Positions 6,978-15,247 of a stretch of 40,005 nucleotides of DNA are shown here, piece after piece. The stretch's first letter is position 1, and every line of letters begins with the position of its first letter. Location of the stretch: assembly GCA_003510135.1 (NCBI GenBank), contig DOKY01000012.1, positions 1-40,005 of the forward strand, given 5' to 3'. Below the pieces are notes generated by a model. That model did not search any database. It saw nothing but the letters and a program-made list of their open reading frames with translations, and was not told the origin of the DNA. The translations under genes were made by a program, and so were the position numbers. The stretch comes from Pseudothermotoga sp. GTDB lineage: Bacteria; Thermotogota; Thermotogae; Thermotogales; DSM-5069.

Positions 6978-9169
6978 GACGCTTTTTGGTCTCACTTCTC
7001 ATCCTTCTGTCTCTGATTGTGCTCGCGAGAATAAAGGTGTTCATAATACCTTTCAGCCATTTAGATATTGGTTTCACGGCGACTCAGAGAGAGGTTTCTC
7101 AGCAATACGCTAAGATGCTCTCCCAACTCATTGAAGTGCTCGAACGTATACCAGATTTCAGTTTTACCGTGGAATCTTTCTGGCAGTTCCAACAGTGGCT
7201 CAATTCAAAGCCTTCCCAGGAGGAGATGGAAAAATTTCGCGAGTACGTTGCGGAAGGTCGAATTGAATTCGCTGGCGCTTTCGCTAACATGCACACCGGT
7301 TTTCTCAACACCCTGACCCTGAGAGAATCAGTAGAGTTTCCCCTTCGAGAGCTCCGAAAGTTGGGGTTCGACGCCAAGGTGTGCATGCAGAATGACGTAC
7401 CTGGGTTTTCAGAACATTTTCCCGACATTCTTCAAGATCTTGGAATCAAGTACCTCATGATCGGTATCAATGATGCTTACGCATCGGTTCTGAATATGCC
7501 TTCAGCTTCCGTGTTTTGGTGGGAAGGCCCCCGTGGGGGTAAAGTGCTCACGTACGTCACCAAGAACAGTTACGCAGAAGGAGTAATGATCAGAAGTCCT
7601 TCCGGTCTTGAGCAATTCGTTGAAGCTGTTCGCGATTCAGGATACCCTTATGATGTCTTGCCAGTTCTGGTTGCTTTCGACAATGCCGGCTACGAGCCTG
7701 GAATAATGGCTCTTCTGAGATTTGGAAGGATTGAATATGAGAACATGGACGTCGTTGTTTCCACACCATCTAAGTTCTTTGAAGAATTGGAGAAAAGATA
7801 CTCGGAGTTTCCAACTTGCAGTGGAGACTGGTCTGGCTGGTGGGAGATAGTCAAGACTGGTGGTCCTTATTCGTCTTCAACGGCAAGATGGGTTCAGGAT
7901 AGCTTGAAAGATTTTCTCGAGCACGCTCTTATATCTAAACACGATACGCTCTACGACAGCATATTGGAAAAACTTCTCCTCTACGGTGAACACAGTAGTG
8001 CGTGTGGGGCAGGCTGGCCGGGATTGCTCAGCCTTGAGCAAATCAACGAATCGAATGAAACAGTAGTGCTTTATGCTACCGAAGCCTACAAAGAGTTTCA
8101 CCGCTTCTTGGAAAATAAGTTCCGCTCAACGAATGAAGATGAATTCATAGTGATCAACAGGGCAGGGTCACCCACTGAATGTGTTGTTAAACTGCCATAC
8201 GAATCAGCAAGAGTAGGTGATATCGCCATCGTCGAGATCAGTGGTAAGGAACATGTAGCCTGGTACTTCTCAGAACCCGCAACCAATGCCTACGAACCTT
8301 ATTCGAGAGGGTTCAAACTTTACGTACCGCTGAATCCTGGTGAAAACAAAGTGAAGATAAAAGAAATAAGACCGACCCATTTTCAAAAGCAAGAGACGTA
8401 CCGAATTGACCGAATTGAAAATGAATTTTATAGGATTGATGCCCACTCTGACGGCACGTTCGACATCTTTGACAAACAGTTTGAAAGACTCGTCTTGAAC
8501 CAAGCGGGGAAAATACAAACCGATTTCACGACACGTCAATATGCCTTCGAAACTCTTTCTCTTGAAGTAAGTTCCGCTGTTTCAACGGAGTATCCTCAAG
8601 AGAAGATCTTGGACGTTACTTTCGAACCTGGTTCACCGTTTGTGCACTTAAGAATAATCCTTCCGTGCTACAAAAAGGCTGTTATTGTAGAGTACTTTTT
8701 GAACAGGGACAAACTTCCCTATGTTCCCTACGAAAAACACTCCTCAAACTACTACGTCTGCTTTCCTCTGAGTGACACTACAAAAACCTACTGTACCGAG
8801 ACGGATGGCAACGTGAAGCAAATTGACTTGTTCCCGTTTGTAAGGCCTCGAGAAGTATGTCTGAATGGCTATGTAGTAGCCGATGCTGGTGCATTTAACT
8901 ATGTCCTTGCCAGCCGAGAGGCTTTCATGGTTGATTTACCCTTTGACGACGATCGAAACAAGATCCTTAGCTTCCATCTGCTGAGACATTATTCAGAGGC
9001 TGCAGTGAAGAACAAGGGGATCATGAAACTTCAGGACGTAGAGCCAAACACCCCCAAGTTGATAAGATTCTCATTCTTGATCAGTACATCACAGCATGTT
9101 GACCCAGAGATCCCGAGAGACTTTCTACGCCCCGTAATCGTTGTTAAAAGCAAAGGAGTGATACCATGA
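6974..9169 (+). CDS. GH38 alpha-mannosidase with predicted signal sequence
   Basis: Predicted retaining, metal-dependent alpha-mannosidase of family GH38, releasing mannose from alpha-mannosides. It is 731 residues from the TTG at 6974, chosen because GAGGTGGG (6961-6968) precedes it and it overlaps the previous stop. Seen: the zinc-binding HxD (SHLDIGF, His29 and Asp31) and the putative nucleophile Asp141 in MQNDVPGFSEHFPDIL, equivalent to the D of the usual D-x-x-G motif, then the C-terminal beta-rich half. Odd: residues 2-18 are RR followed by a continuous hydrophobic run ending VLA, which looks like a signal peptide or anchor, although most bacterial GH38 enzymes are cytoplasmic. Linkage specificity and polymer versus oligomer preference cannot be read from the sequence. 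Start and export are less certain than the family. Confidence 0.85.
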   Translation: MRRFLVSLLILLSLIVLARIKVFIIPFSHLDIGFTATQREVSQQYAKMLSQLIEVLERIPDFSFTVESFWQFQQWLNSKPSQEEMEKFREYVAEGRIEFAGAFANMHTGFLNTLTLRESVEFPLRELRKLGFDAKVCMQNDVPGFSEHFPDILQDLGIKYLMIGINDAYASVLNMPSASVFWWEGPRGGKVLTYVTKNSYAEGVMIRSPSGLEQFVEAVRDSGYPYDVLPVLVAFDNAGYEPGIMALLRFGRIEYENMDVVVSTPSKFFEELEKRYSEFPTCSGDWSGWWEIVKTGGPYSSSTARWVQDSLKDFLEHALISKHDTLYDSILEKLLLYGEHSSACGAGWPGLLSLEQINESNETVVLYATEAYKEFHRFLENKFRSTNEDEFIVINRAGSPTECVVKLPYESARVGDIAIVEISGKEHVAWYFSEPATNAYEPYSRGFKLYVPLNPGENKVKIKEIRPTHFQKQETYRIDRIENEFYRIDAHSDGTFDIFDKQFERLVLNQAGKIQTDFTTRQYAFETLSLEVSSAVSTEYPQEKILDVTFEPGSPFVHLRIILPCYKKAVIVEYFLNRDKLPYVPYEKHSSNYYVCFPLSDTTKTYCTETDGNVKQIDLFPFVRPREVCLNGYVVADAGAFNYVLASREAFMVDLPFDDDRNKILSFHLLRHYSEAAVKNKGIMKLQDVEPNTPKLIRFSFLISTSQHVDPEIPRDFLRPVIVVKSKGVIP

Positions 9170-9930
9170 AACTCTCAACAACAAAAACACTTGGTATATG
9201 TCAACCGATACGTGTGCAGGGTTCGGGAACCGGGTTTCTTCTTTTGCATGGTTACACAGGCTGTCCCTATTCTTTTCGAAACTTGGTAAGCCCTCTCATC
9301 GAACAGGGTTACACCGTCTACGCACCAAGATATCCAGGTCACGGGACAAATGGAGAGGACTTCCTCACCACAAACTGGCGGGATTGGCTGAGAGCAGCTC
9401 AGGACGCATACTACGATCTTTCAGCGATATGTAATACTGTTCACACGATCGGTTTCTCAATGGGCGGAGCGATTTCTTTAGTTCTTGCTTCATCTCTGAA
9501 CATAAAAAAGTTAGTTTTGATTGCCCCCGCCCTTTTCATAAGTGGATGGAAGATAAAATTATCTTCGATTCTCTCACTCTTTTTCAAGAAGTTGCCGAGT
9601 GGCTATTTCGAGGAGTCACCAATACAAGAATACCAGTACTTGGTGAAAGAGTACCTAAGTTACTACTGGCCGTCACAGGCCAGTTCGCTCCTAAAGCTGG
9701 CTCGACTGGCAAGACAATCTGTTGGAAGAGTTAGGTCAAAGACGTTGATCCTCGCGGGGGCAAAGGATACGATTGTTCCCATGAAAGCAGCAAAGTTCGT
9801 TTACGAGAGGATTGCTACTGTCGAGAAAACTTTGGAGATCTTTGAAGACTCGGAGCACGATCTTCTGAATGGTCCACAGTCTGAACAAGTAGTGAACACA
9901 ATCTTGTCTTGGTTGCGAGACCGATCATGA
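9166..9930 (+). CDS. alpha/beta hydrolase, carboxylesterase/monoglyceride-lipase type
   Basis: A 254-residue serine hydrolase with no signal peptide, so probably cytoplasmic. Seen: the oxyanion region LLLHGYTGCP (His28-Gly29), the nucleophile elbow GFSMGGA with Ser98, the acid in AGAKDTIVP (Asp201) and the base in EDSEHDLL (His231), making a complete triad. The layout resembles Est30-type carboxylesterases and bacterial monoglyceride lipases. The ATG overlaps the mannosidase stop (ATGA, 9166-9169), so it is part of the mannoside operon. A plausible role is removal of acyl or acetyl groups from imported or partly digested glycans, which is inference. It could equally be a housekeeping esterase caught in the operon. 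Confidence 0.85.
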   Translation: MKLSTTKTLGICQPIRVQGSGTGFLLLHGYTGCPYSFRNLVSPLIEQGYTVYAPRYPGHGTNGEDFLTTNWRDWLRAAQDAYYDLSAICNTVHTIGFSMGGAISLVLASSLNIKKLVLIAPALFISGWKIKLSSILSLFFKKLPSGYFEESPIQEYQYLVKEYLSYYWPSQASSLLKLARLARQSVGRVRSKTLILAGAKDTIVPMKAAKFVYERIATVEKTLEIFEDSEHDLLNGPQSEQVVNTILSWLRDRS

Positions 9931-9944
9931 AGGGAGGAGAACTG

Positions 9945-11135
9945 ATGGACGAGGTAACTGTCAAGTCCGCGGAATACGTTGGACCCCTCTTTTGCGTTAA
10001 CAGGGCATCCGTTCTTGGTCACGATGGTGCTTACTCTATTCCCTTGGATGACGGAAGAGTTCTCTGGACATTTGGTGACACATTAATCGGAAGAGAAAGA
10101 AAGGACTATGATCCGGAAAAGCGGTTGATCGACGAGTGGTTGAACAGTGAATGGGCAAAAGACAACATCGTGATGATCGCCAATTCAGCTTGTTTTGTGG
10201 GTACCAGAAACGCTACTGAATTGGTTAAGACCGTTCCGTTCTACATCGGTCAGACGAAAGGACGTGCGGAGGAGATAATTCCTTCCACTCTTGCCCCGAA
10301 CAGAGCTGGTCGCTACAGGCCAGTGTGGCCAATGGACGGAATATGTCTCGAGAACGCGGTGTATGTCTTTTGCATAATGGTGGATTGCGGACCTGCCGAT
10401 CCAACGAAGGGAAATGCGCCTGACATCAACGTCTTTGGGGCTGGAGTAGCAAAAAGTGAGTATCCCTTCGTTGAGTTTCATCGTCTGAAACCGACTGTTT
10501 ATCCAAATCTTCCTAAGGATCCTGCAAATCATCCCGAATACCAGTATCTGTGGTGGAATTGCGACCTGGACGATTCAGGTGACCAAACTGCTGCTTACGG
10601 CACCGGTGTCCTGAAAAGAGTTTTAGATGGTTATGTCTACATTTTCGGAAGCAAGATGTGCAGGAGAAACGGGAAGGTCGTTCATGGCGTGTCTTTGGCA
10701 AGGGTCCGTGTTGAAAACATAGAGGATGTCACTAAATATTCTTACCTTGCACGGCTGGATGGTAACAATCCAATTTGGACAAGTGACCCAAAGGCAGCAA
10801 TGTTGGTGTTTGATGGGAATGCAAACGAGATGTCAATTTCCTACAACGAATACCTGGGTAAGTTCATTGTGTTCTATCCGTACATAGGAGACATAAAACT
10901 ACACGGCATATATAGATTCCTCGAGGAGATTCACATGAGATACGCAGACAACATATGGGGTCCGTGGAGCGAACCTGTGGTTGTGTACAAATGCAAAAAA
11001 TCGAGGCCAGATGACACTTGTTACGCTGCCAAGGAACATCCTGAGTACTCTGAAAAAGGTGGAAAGATAACCTATTTGACCTACGTAAGCCACCAGCGAT
11101 ACTGGCCTGATCTCATCAGAATTGAATTTTCCTGA
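9945..11135 (+). CDS. DUF4185-like five-bladed-propeller protein, putative glycoside hydrolase
   Basis: A 396-residue protein with no signal peptide. I place the start at ATG 9945 because GGGAGGAG lies directly upstream. The opening NRASVLGHDGAYSIPLDDGR followed by LWTFGDTLIG is the hallmark of DUF4185, as is the late WGPWSEPVVVYKC. Repeated aromatic strands through the protein fit a beta-propeller. Some DUF4185 members have been characterised as endo-D-arabinanases (GH183); whether this distant member hydrolyses arabinan or something else cannot be said. Sitting between an esterase and a mannose-6-phosphate isomerase, it is probably a glycosidase or phosphorylase-like enzyme acting on the same imported glycan (inference). 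Acidic candidates such as the D of FGDT and the D of WNCDLDDSGD deserve testing. Confidence 0.7.
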   Translation: MDEVTVKSAEYVGPLFCVNRASVLGHDGAYSIPLDDGRVLWTFGDTLIGRERKDYDPEKRLIDEWLNSEWAKDNIVMIANSACFVGTRNATELVKTVPFYIGQTKGRAEEIIPSTLAPNRAGRYRPVWPMDGICLENAVYVFCIMVDCGPADPTKGNAPDINVFGAGVAKSEYPFVEFHRLKPTVYPNLPKDPANHPEYQYLWWNCDLDDSGDQTAAYGTGVLKRVLDGYVYIFGSKMCRRNGKVVHGVSLARVRVENIEDVTKYSYLARLDGNNPIWTSDPKAAMLVFDGNANEMSISYNEYLGKFIVFYPYIGDIKLHGIYRFLEEIHMRYADNIWGPWSEPVVVYKCKKSRPDDTCYAAKEHPEYSEKGGKITYLTYVSHQRYWPDLIRIEFS

Positions 11136-11170
11136 TATGCATGTCCTTAGAGATAGTGAGGTTGATGTAG

Positions 11171-12958
11171 ATGCTTAAAGAAAATCTCAATCGCATTGAG
11201 GTTTCAGACGTAAATCCATTGAGCGGCGTCTCGCAGGTTGCAGAGTTACTCTTGAGCTGTCTTCGGAAAAATAGCTCGAGGAACCTGATTCTCGCTTTTG
11301 ATGGATACCTTGGTACTGACTGGTCACAACTCAACGAGTTGAAGGATGAGCTGGGAAAGTTTGATGTGGAAGTTGATTTAGTTGACTGCTCATCTTTTTG
11401 GAGAAAACCCAGATTTATTTGGAATATTATCAAAAGCTATCTCGAATGCGATGAACACTTTGGCAGGATCTATCCAGGATCGATCGAGGATTTCCTCGAT
11501 GCGGATTACATCAAAGACTGGCTGGATAGTCTCGAAAAATCGCGGAGGAAAAAGAACCGAATAACTGTCTTGTACGGAAATGGTGTTGTTAACAAGTTGA
11601 CGAATCGCTTTTTTGACGAGGTATTCTACGTAGATATCACACGAGCAGAGTTCTTGAAAAAAGTGGAACGAAACTCACATAGGTTCATCCCTGAGCATTA
11701 CCAAACGCGGGCGGGTCAAGCAGACGTCGGAATGTCGTTGATCACCTTCAAGTTATCCCAGTACATTTGTTCACCTATCTTTGACAGCCACAGACGTTCT
11801 CTGCTGAAGAAAATGAGTTACTACATCCTCTTAGAAGACGACATCAAAGCACTATCGCGAAAAGATCTTGTGAAGATATCGGATTCCTTATCCTCTCAAC
11901 CTTTTATACTCGAACCGCTCTATATTCCAGGACCCTGGGGTGGCCAGTGGATAAAAAGCCAAAGGAAGCTCGATCAGTCGTACCCGAACTGTGCGTGGGC
12001 GTTTGAAGCGGTGACTGGTGATATGCACCTTCCAGTGCTGGTGAATCGACGATTCTTGTTCAGGTTACCATTCCAAACCTTCCTTGCGTTGTCGCGCAGA
12101 AAGATCATGGGTGAGAAACTCTGCAAGAGGTTTGGTTTTTTCTTTCCAGTGCGAGTTCATTATGACGATAGCTACGATGGTGGAAATATGGCGATACAGG
12201 TTCACCCTAATAAAGCGTATGTGATGAAGCATTTCGGGGAAAAGGTCGGTCAGCACGAAGCTTACTACATAGTAGCGAAAAAGGAAAGAGCAGGTGTATA
12301 CCTCGGTCTGAAGGAAGGTATCGATGTCAACGAACTCAAGATGCAAGTATCAAGATCACACTTGAACAAGGTACCCTTCGATTATGAGAATTATATAAAT
12401 TTCATCGAAAGCAAAGTCGGGGACCTTTTTTTGATCCCAGCAGGAACCGTGCACGCCCTTGGAAAGGATCAAGTTTGTCTGGAGATTGGAACAAGCTATG
12501 GATACACCTTTCATCTCTATGATTATCTGCGACCTGACCTGCGCGGGAACCTGAGAGAAATACACATTGAACATGCTTTTGCTGCCCTTAAGGAATATCG
12601 TAGGGAGCGCTGGGTTAGGAAAAACCTCGTTCAGAAACCAAGGCTTATCCGGGTTCAGGGTAATTCAAGGGAATACCTACTCGGCCGTAGACGAGGAATG
12701 ATCTTCGAGGTGAGAAGGCTGGAACTTGAACCAGGAAAATGGCTTGACAAGACGGACGGAACTTTTCATGTTCTCACACTTCTTGAAGGCGAGACAATTG
12801 AGCTCCACCCGGTTAGCAATTCCAGTAAGCCATTCGTGTTGAAGCACACAAGAACTGTGATAGTCCCTGAAGCAGTTGGCGAGTATGTCATTGTTACGAC
12901 TCGTCCATGCAGGATACTGAAGGTGATGGTCACGCAGACCAACAGACTTGACCAGTAG
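11171..12958 (+). CDS. manA: long class I mannose-6-phosphate isomerase with extra N-terminal domain
   Basis: The C-terminal ~300 residues are a class I (cupin) mannose-6-phosphate isomerase, converting mannose-6-P to fructose-6-P. Zinc ligands are visible: Gln343 and His345 in IQVHPNKAYVMKHFG, Glu363 in GQHEAYYIV, His428 in LIPAGTVHALG. The protein has 595 residues, whereas ordinary class I bacterial isomerases have about 300-400. The extra N-terminal ~230 residues contain LILAFDGYLGTDWSQL, GRIYPGSIEDFLD and VFYVDITRAEFLKKVERN. This alternation suggests a P-loop uridine-kinase-like fold, but no intact GxxxxGK[ST] is present, so it is probably not a working kinase. The start ATG at 11171 follows GAGGTTGATG. 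In context it takes the product of the ROK kinase next door. Confidence 0.85.
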   Translation: MLKENLNRIEVSDVNPLSGVSQVAELLLSCLRKNSSRNLILAFDGYLGTDWSQLNELKDELGKFDVEVDLVDCSSFWRKPRFIWNIIKSYLECDEHFGRIYPGSIEDFLDADYIKDWLDSLEKSRRKKNRITVLYGNGVVNKLTNRFFDEVFYVDITRAEFLKKVERNSHRFIPEHYQTRAGQADVGMSLITFKLSQYICSPIFDSHRRSLLKKMSYYILLEDDIKALSRKDLVKISDSLSSQPFILEPLYIPGPWGGQWIKSQRKLDQSYPNCAWAFEAVTGDMHLPVLVNRRFLFRLPFQTFLALSRRKIMGEKLCKRFGFFFPVRVHYDDSYDGGNMAIQVHPNKAYVMKHFGEKVGQHEAYYIVAKKERAGVYLGLKEGIDVNELKMQVSRSHLNKVPFDYENYINFIESKVGDLFLIPAGTVHALGKDQVCLEIGTSYGYTFHLYDYLRPDLRGNLREIHIEHAFAALKEYRRERWVRKNLVQKPRLIRVQGNSREYLLGRRRGMIFEVRRLELEPGKWLDKTDGTFHVLTLLEGETIELHPVSNSSKPFVLKHTRTVIVPEAVGEYVIVTTRPCRILKVMVTQTNRLDQ

Positions 12959-12974
12959 GGAGGAGGCATCAGTA

Positions 12975-13928
12975 GTGACAAAGGAAAGCTACTACGTCAT
13001 AACATTGGATGTAGGAGGAACCCAAATAAAGGCAGCTGCGGTTGGTGATAAAGGAAAGGTCATAAGAGACACTGTTTCGATCCATCCATCGAAGGCTTCA
13101 GGTTCAAAGGAGGAAATCCTTGACAACCTTACAGGTATAATCCTGTCCACAACCCGACTGGCACGTGATCAAGGCAAGTGCCTCGGTGTTTGTTTCGCGT
13201 TTCCAGGGCCTTTCGATTACGAGAACGGAATCTGTTACATAAAGGGTGTAGGAAAATATGAGGCGCTGTACGGAGTCAATGTAAGGAATGAAGTCCGGCG
13301 ATCAATTGAGGAAAACGTACTCTCGGATTTTGTGGAGGATTTTGAGATATTCTTTGAAAACGATGCTCGCTTGTTTGCGCTGGGGTGGTACGTCTCAAAC
13401 AGAGAATTGCAACTCAAAAGAGTGATGTTCGTATCACTTGGAACAGGCGTTGGATCAGCTTTTATCGACAACGGTAGGCTCGTCGTCTCTGGACACGATG
13501 TTCCTCCCGGTGGTTATGTCTACAATCTGGAATTTGAAGGGAAAACAATCGAAGACGTCTTTTCGGCAAGAGGCATTCTATCATTGGCGAAAGAGCTGGG
13601 ATTGGAGGGTATGAAAAGCGTCAAGGAACTGTCAGAAAGAGCCAGGTTTGGTGATCAGACAGCAAGAAGATTATTCCTTCATTATGGTAGAATGCTTGGA
13701 ATAGTGCTGAGACCGATCATCAAGAACTTCAGAGCCGATGCTCTGGTTATAGGTGGCCAGGTAGCAAAGAGCTATGACTTGTTTCTCGAAACATTGAGAA
13801 AAACGTTGTCAAGTGAGTCAACGGACATTGTCATAGCTGAGGACAGTTACATCTTCACCTTTGTTGGTGCATACAATTTTTTCATGGAAAAACGTTTTTC
13901 GGGGGCAGACTACCATGACGATTTCTGA
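12975..13928 (+). CDS. ROK-family sugar kinase, probable mannokinase
   Basis: A 317-residue cytoplasmic ATP-dependent hexose kinase. Seen: N-terminal phosphate loop LDVGGTQIKAA (Asp12), catalytic Asp130 in FENDARLFALG, and second phosphate loop VSLGTGVGSAFI. GTG 12975 is chosen as the start because GGGAGGAGG lies eight bases upstream. The ROK zinc signature (CxCGxxGCxE) that normally follows the GH.. segment is absent: after SGHDVPP the chain runs GGYVYNLEFEGKTIEDVFSARG with no cysteines. It follows the isomerase by 16 bases and overlaps the ROK regulator by 14. Beside manA and an alpha-mannosidase, phosphorylation of mannose is the most sensible assignment, but glucose, fructose or N-acetylmannosamine are alternatives. 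Confidence 0.85.
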   Translation: MTKESYYVITLDVGGTQIKAAAVGDKGKVIRDTVSIHPSKASGSKEEILDNLTGIILSTTRLARDQGKCLGVCFAFPGPFDYENGICYIKGVGKYEALYGVNVRNEVRRSIEENVLSDFVEDFEIFFENDARLFALGWYVSNRELQLKRVMFVSLGTGVGSAFIDNGRLVVSGHDVPPGGYVYNLEFEGKTIEDVFSARGILSLAKELGLEGMKSVKELSERARFGDQTARRLFLHYGRMLGIVLRPIIKNFRADALVIGGQVAKSYDLFLETLRKTLSSESTDIVIAEDSYIFTFVGAYNFFMEKRFSGADYHDDF

Positions 13929-15069
13929 TCTTTCTACTGTTAGGGAGAAAAATGCCGCTACCGTTTTAGACATACTTATGAACAAGGAGCTCTCAAGAGC
14001 CGAACTTGCCAGAGAAACTGGCCTTACGAAGTCAACGATAGGCGAAATAATCAGAGAAATGATCGATATCGGTATCCTCGAAGAAAAAGAGATAGTGGGC
14101 GGAAACATTGGAAGACCGCGCGTCAAGCTGGGGGTAAGAAGGGATTGGGCTCATGTCATAGGTATTTCAGTAGAAAGAGACAGCGTCACAGTGTCACTGA
14201 TAGATTCGACCAAGAATATTTTGAAGACAAGAGAATTTGTGTATGACCATTCTTATAACAACGCCGAAGAACTGTTAAGTGACGTATATACCTTGGTTGA
14301 TGAACTCTGCGAGTTTTCGAACAGAGAAGGCATCACGTTGAAGGCTATTGGGATCGGCATCCCAGGACCTCTTGATCCGAGGACGGGTAAGCTTGGAGAC
14401 ATTCCGAATTTCTCAGTAATAAGCAACATATCACCAAAGGAGTTATTTGAAAGACGATACCATCTGCCGGTCTGGGTTGGTAACGATGCCGATATGGCTG
14501 CTCTTGGGGAAAAGTATTTCGGATGTGGAAGAACAATGAATTCATTCATATACGTTTTTCTCGACAAGGGCATAGGTGCCGGGATCATCATAAACAATGA
14601 ACTCTACATCGGTATGAACGGTTATGCTGGAGAAATAGGACAGCTTCTGGTCATCAAGCAGAACGAAGAAGTTTTCCTCGAAGATGTATGTAGCATCGGC
14701 GCCGTGATAAGGAAGTCTTACGATCTTGGCATTCGTAGTCCATCCGAGCTGAAGAAGCTCAACGATATGGCTCAAATGGGGCATCCGATGGCCAAAGCTG
14801 TAATCAAAGAGACCGGGAAATACGTGGGTTCGGCGATACTCTCTTTGATCTATCTCTTCGGAATATCCAATATTGTAGTTGGTGGTGAGTTGCTATGCCT
14901 CGGCGAACTATTCATAAGTGAGATCAAGAGGGTCATTAGGACTCACCTGTTTCACTCGCACGATGTGAATATACAAGTTTCGAAACTTGGTACTGAGGCA
15001 ATAAGTCTGGGTGCCGCAATGAATGCTTTAGTCGAGTACAGTATAGAAACCATCAGATCTAGAAGATAG
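13915..15069 (+). CDS. ROK-family transcriptional repressor (XylR/NagC type)
   Basis: A 384-residue regulator: an N-terminal winged helix (residues about 15-60, LSRAELARETGLTKSTIGEI as the HTH) fused to a ROK sugar-sensing domain (GIGIPGPLDPRTGKLGDIPN, WVGNDADMAALGEKYFG, NSFIYVFLDKGIGAGIIIN). It should bind a sugar or sugar phosphate and release its operator. I take ATG 13915, inside the 3' end of the kinase gene; a TTG at 13861 is possible but would give a long overlap. The cysteine region here (IGQLLVIKQNEEVFLEDVCSIGAV) is also not the canonical zinc site. As last gene of the mannoside operon it probably autoregulates through the inverted repeat at 3881-3907. Confidence 0.88.
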   Translation: MTISDLSTVREKNAATVLDILMNKELSRAELARETGLTKSTIGEIIREMIDIGILEEKEIVGGNIGRPRVKLGVRRDWAHVIGISVERDSVTVSLIDSTKNILKTREFVYDHSYNNAEELLSDVYTLVDELCEFSNREGITLKAIGIGIPGPLDPRTGKLGDIPNFSVISNISPKELFERRYHLPVWVGNDADMAALGEKYFGCGRTMNSFIYVFLDKGIGAGIIINNELYIGMNGYAGEIGQLLVIKQNEEVFLEDVCSIGAVIRKSYDLGIRSPSELKKLNDMAQMGHPMAKAVIKETGKYVGSAILSLIYLFGISNIVVGGELLCLGELFISEIKRVIRTHLFHSHDVNIQVSKLGTEAISLGAAMNALVEYSIETIRSRR

Positions 15070-15216
15070 TATTTATGTTCTCACCTTTCCTGCACGAACA
15101 AAACGTATTCAGCCAGCCTTGAACAATCGTCGTTGTTTGGGCTTAGGATTTGGCAAGACAAGTACACAAAAAAGCTACCTTCACAAACTCATGTAGAGGG
15201 GATTCTTCTGCACTAT

Positions 15217-15247
15217 GCTGAACATGAACGTCGTCAGCGATTTTTTC
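15217..15247 (+). terminator. weak intrinsic terminator after the mannoside operon
   Basis: GCTGA (15217-15221) can pair with TCAGC (15234-15238), followed by GATTTTTTC. The stem is only five pairs and the run reaches into the 3' end of the convergent GGDEF gene, so this is tentative. The rest of 15070-15216 holds nothing I recognise. Confidence 0.3.
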
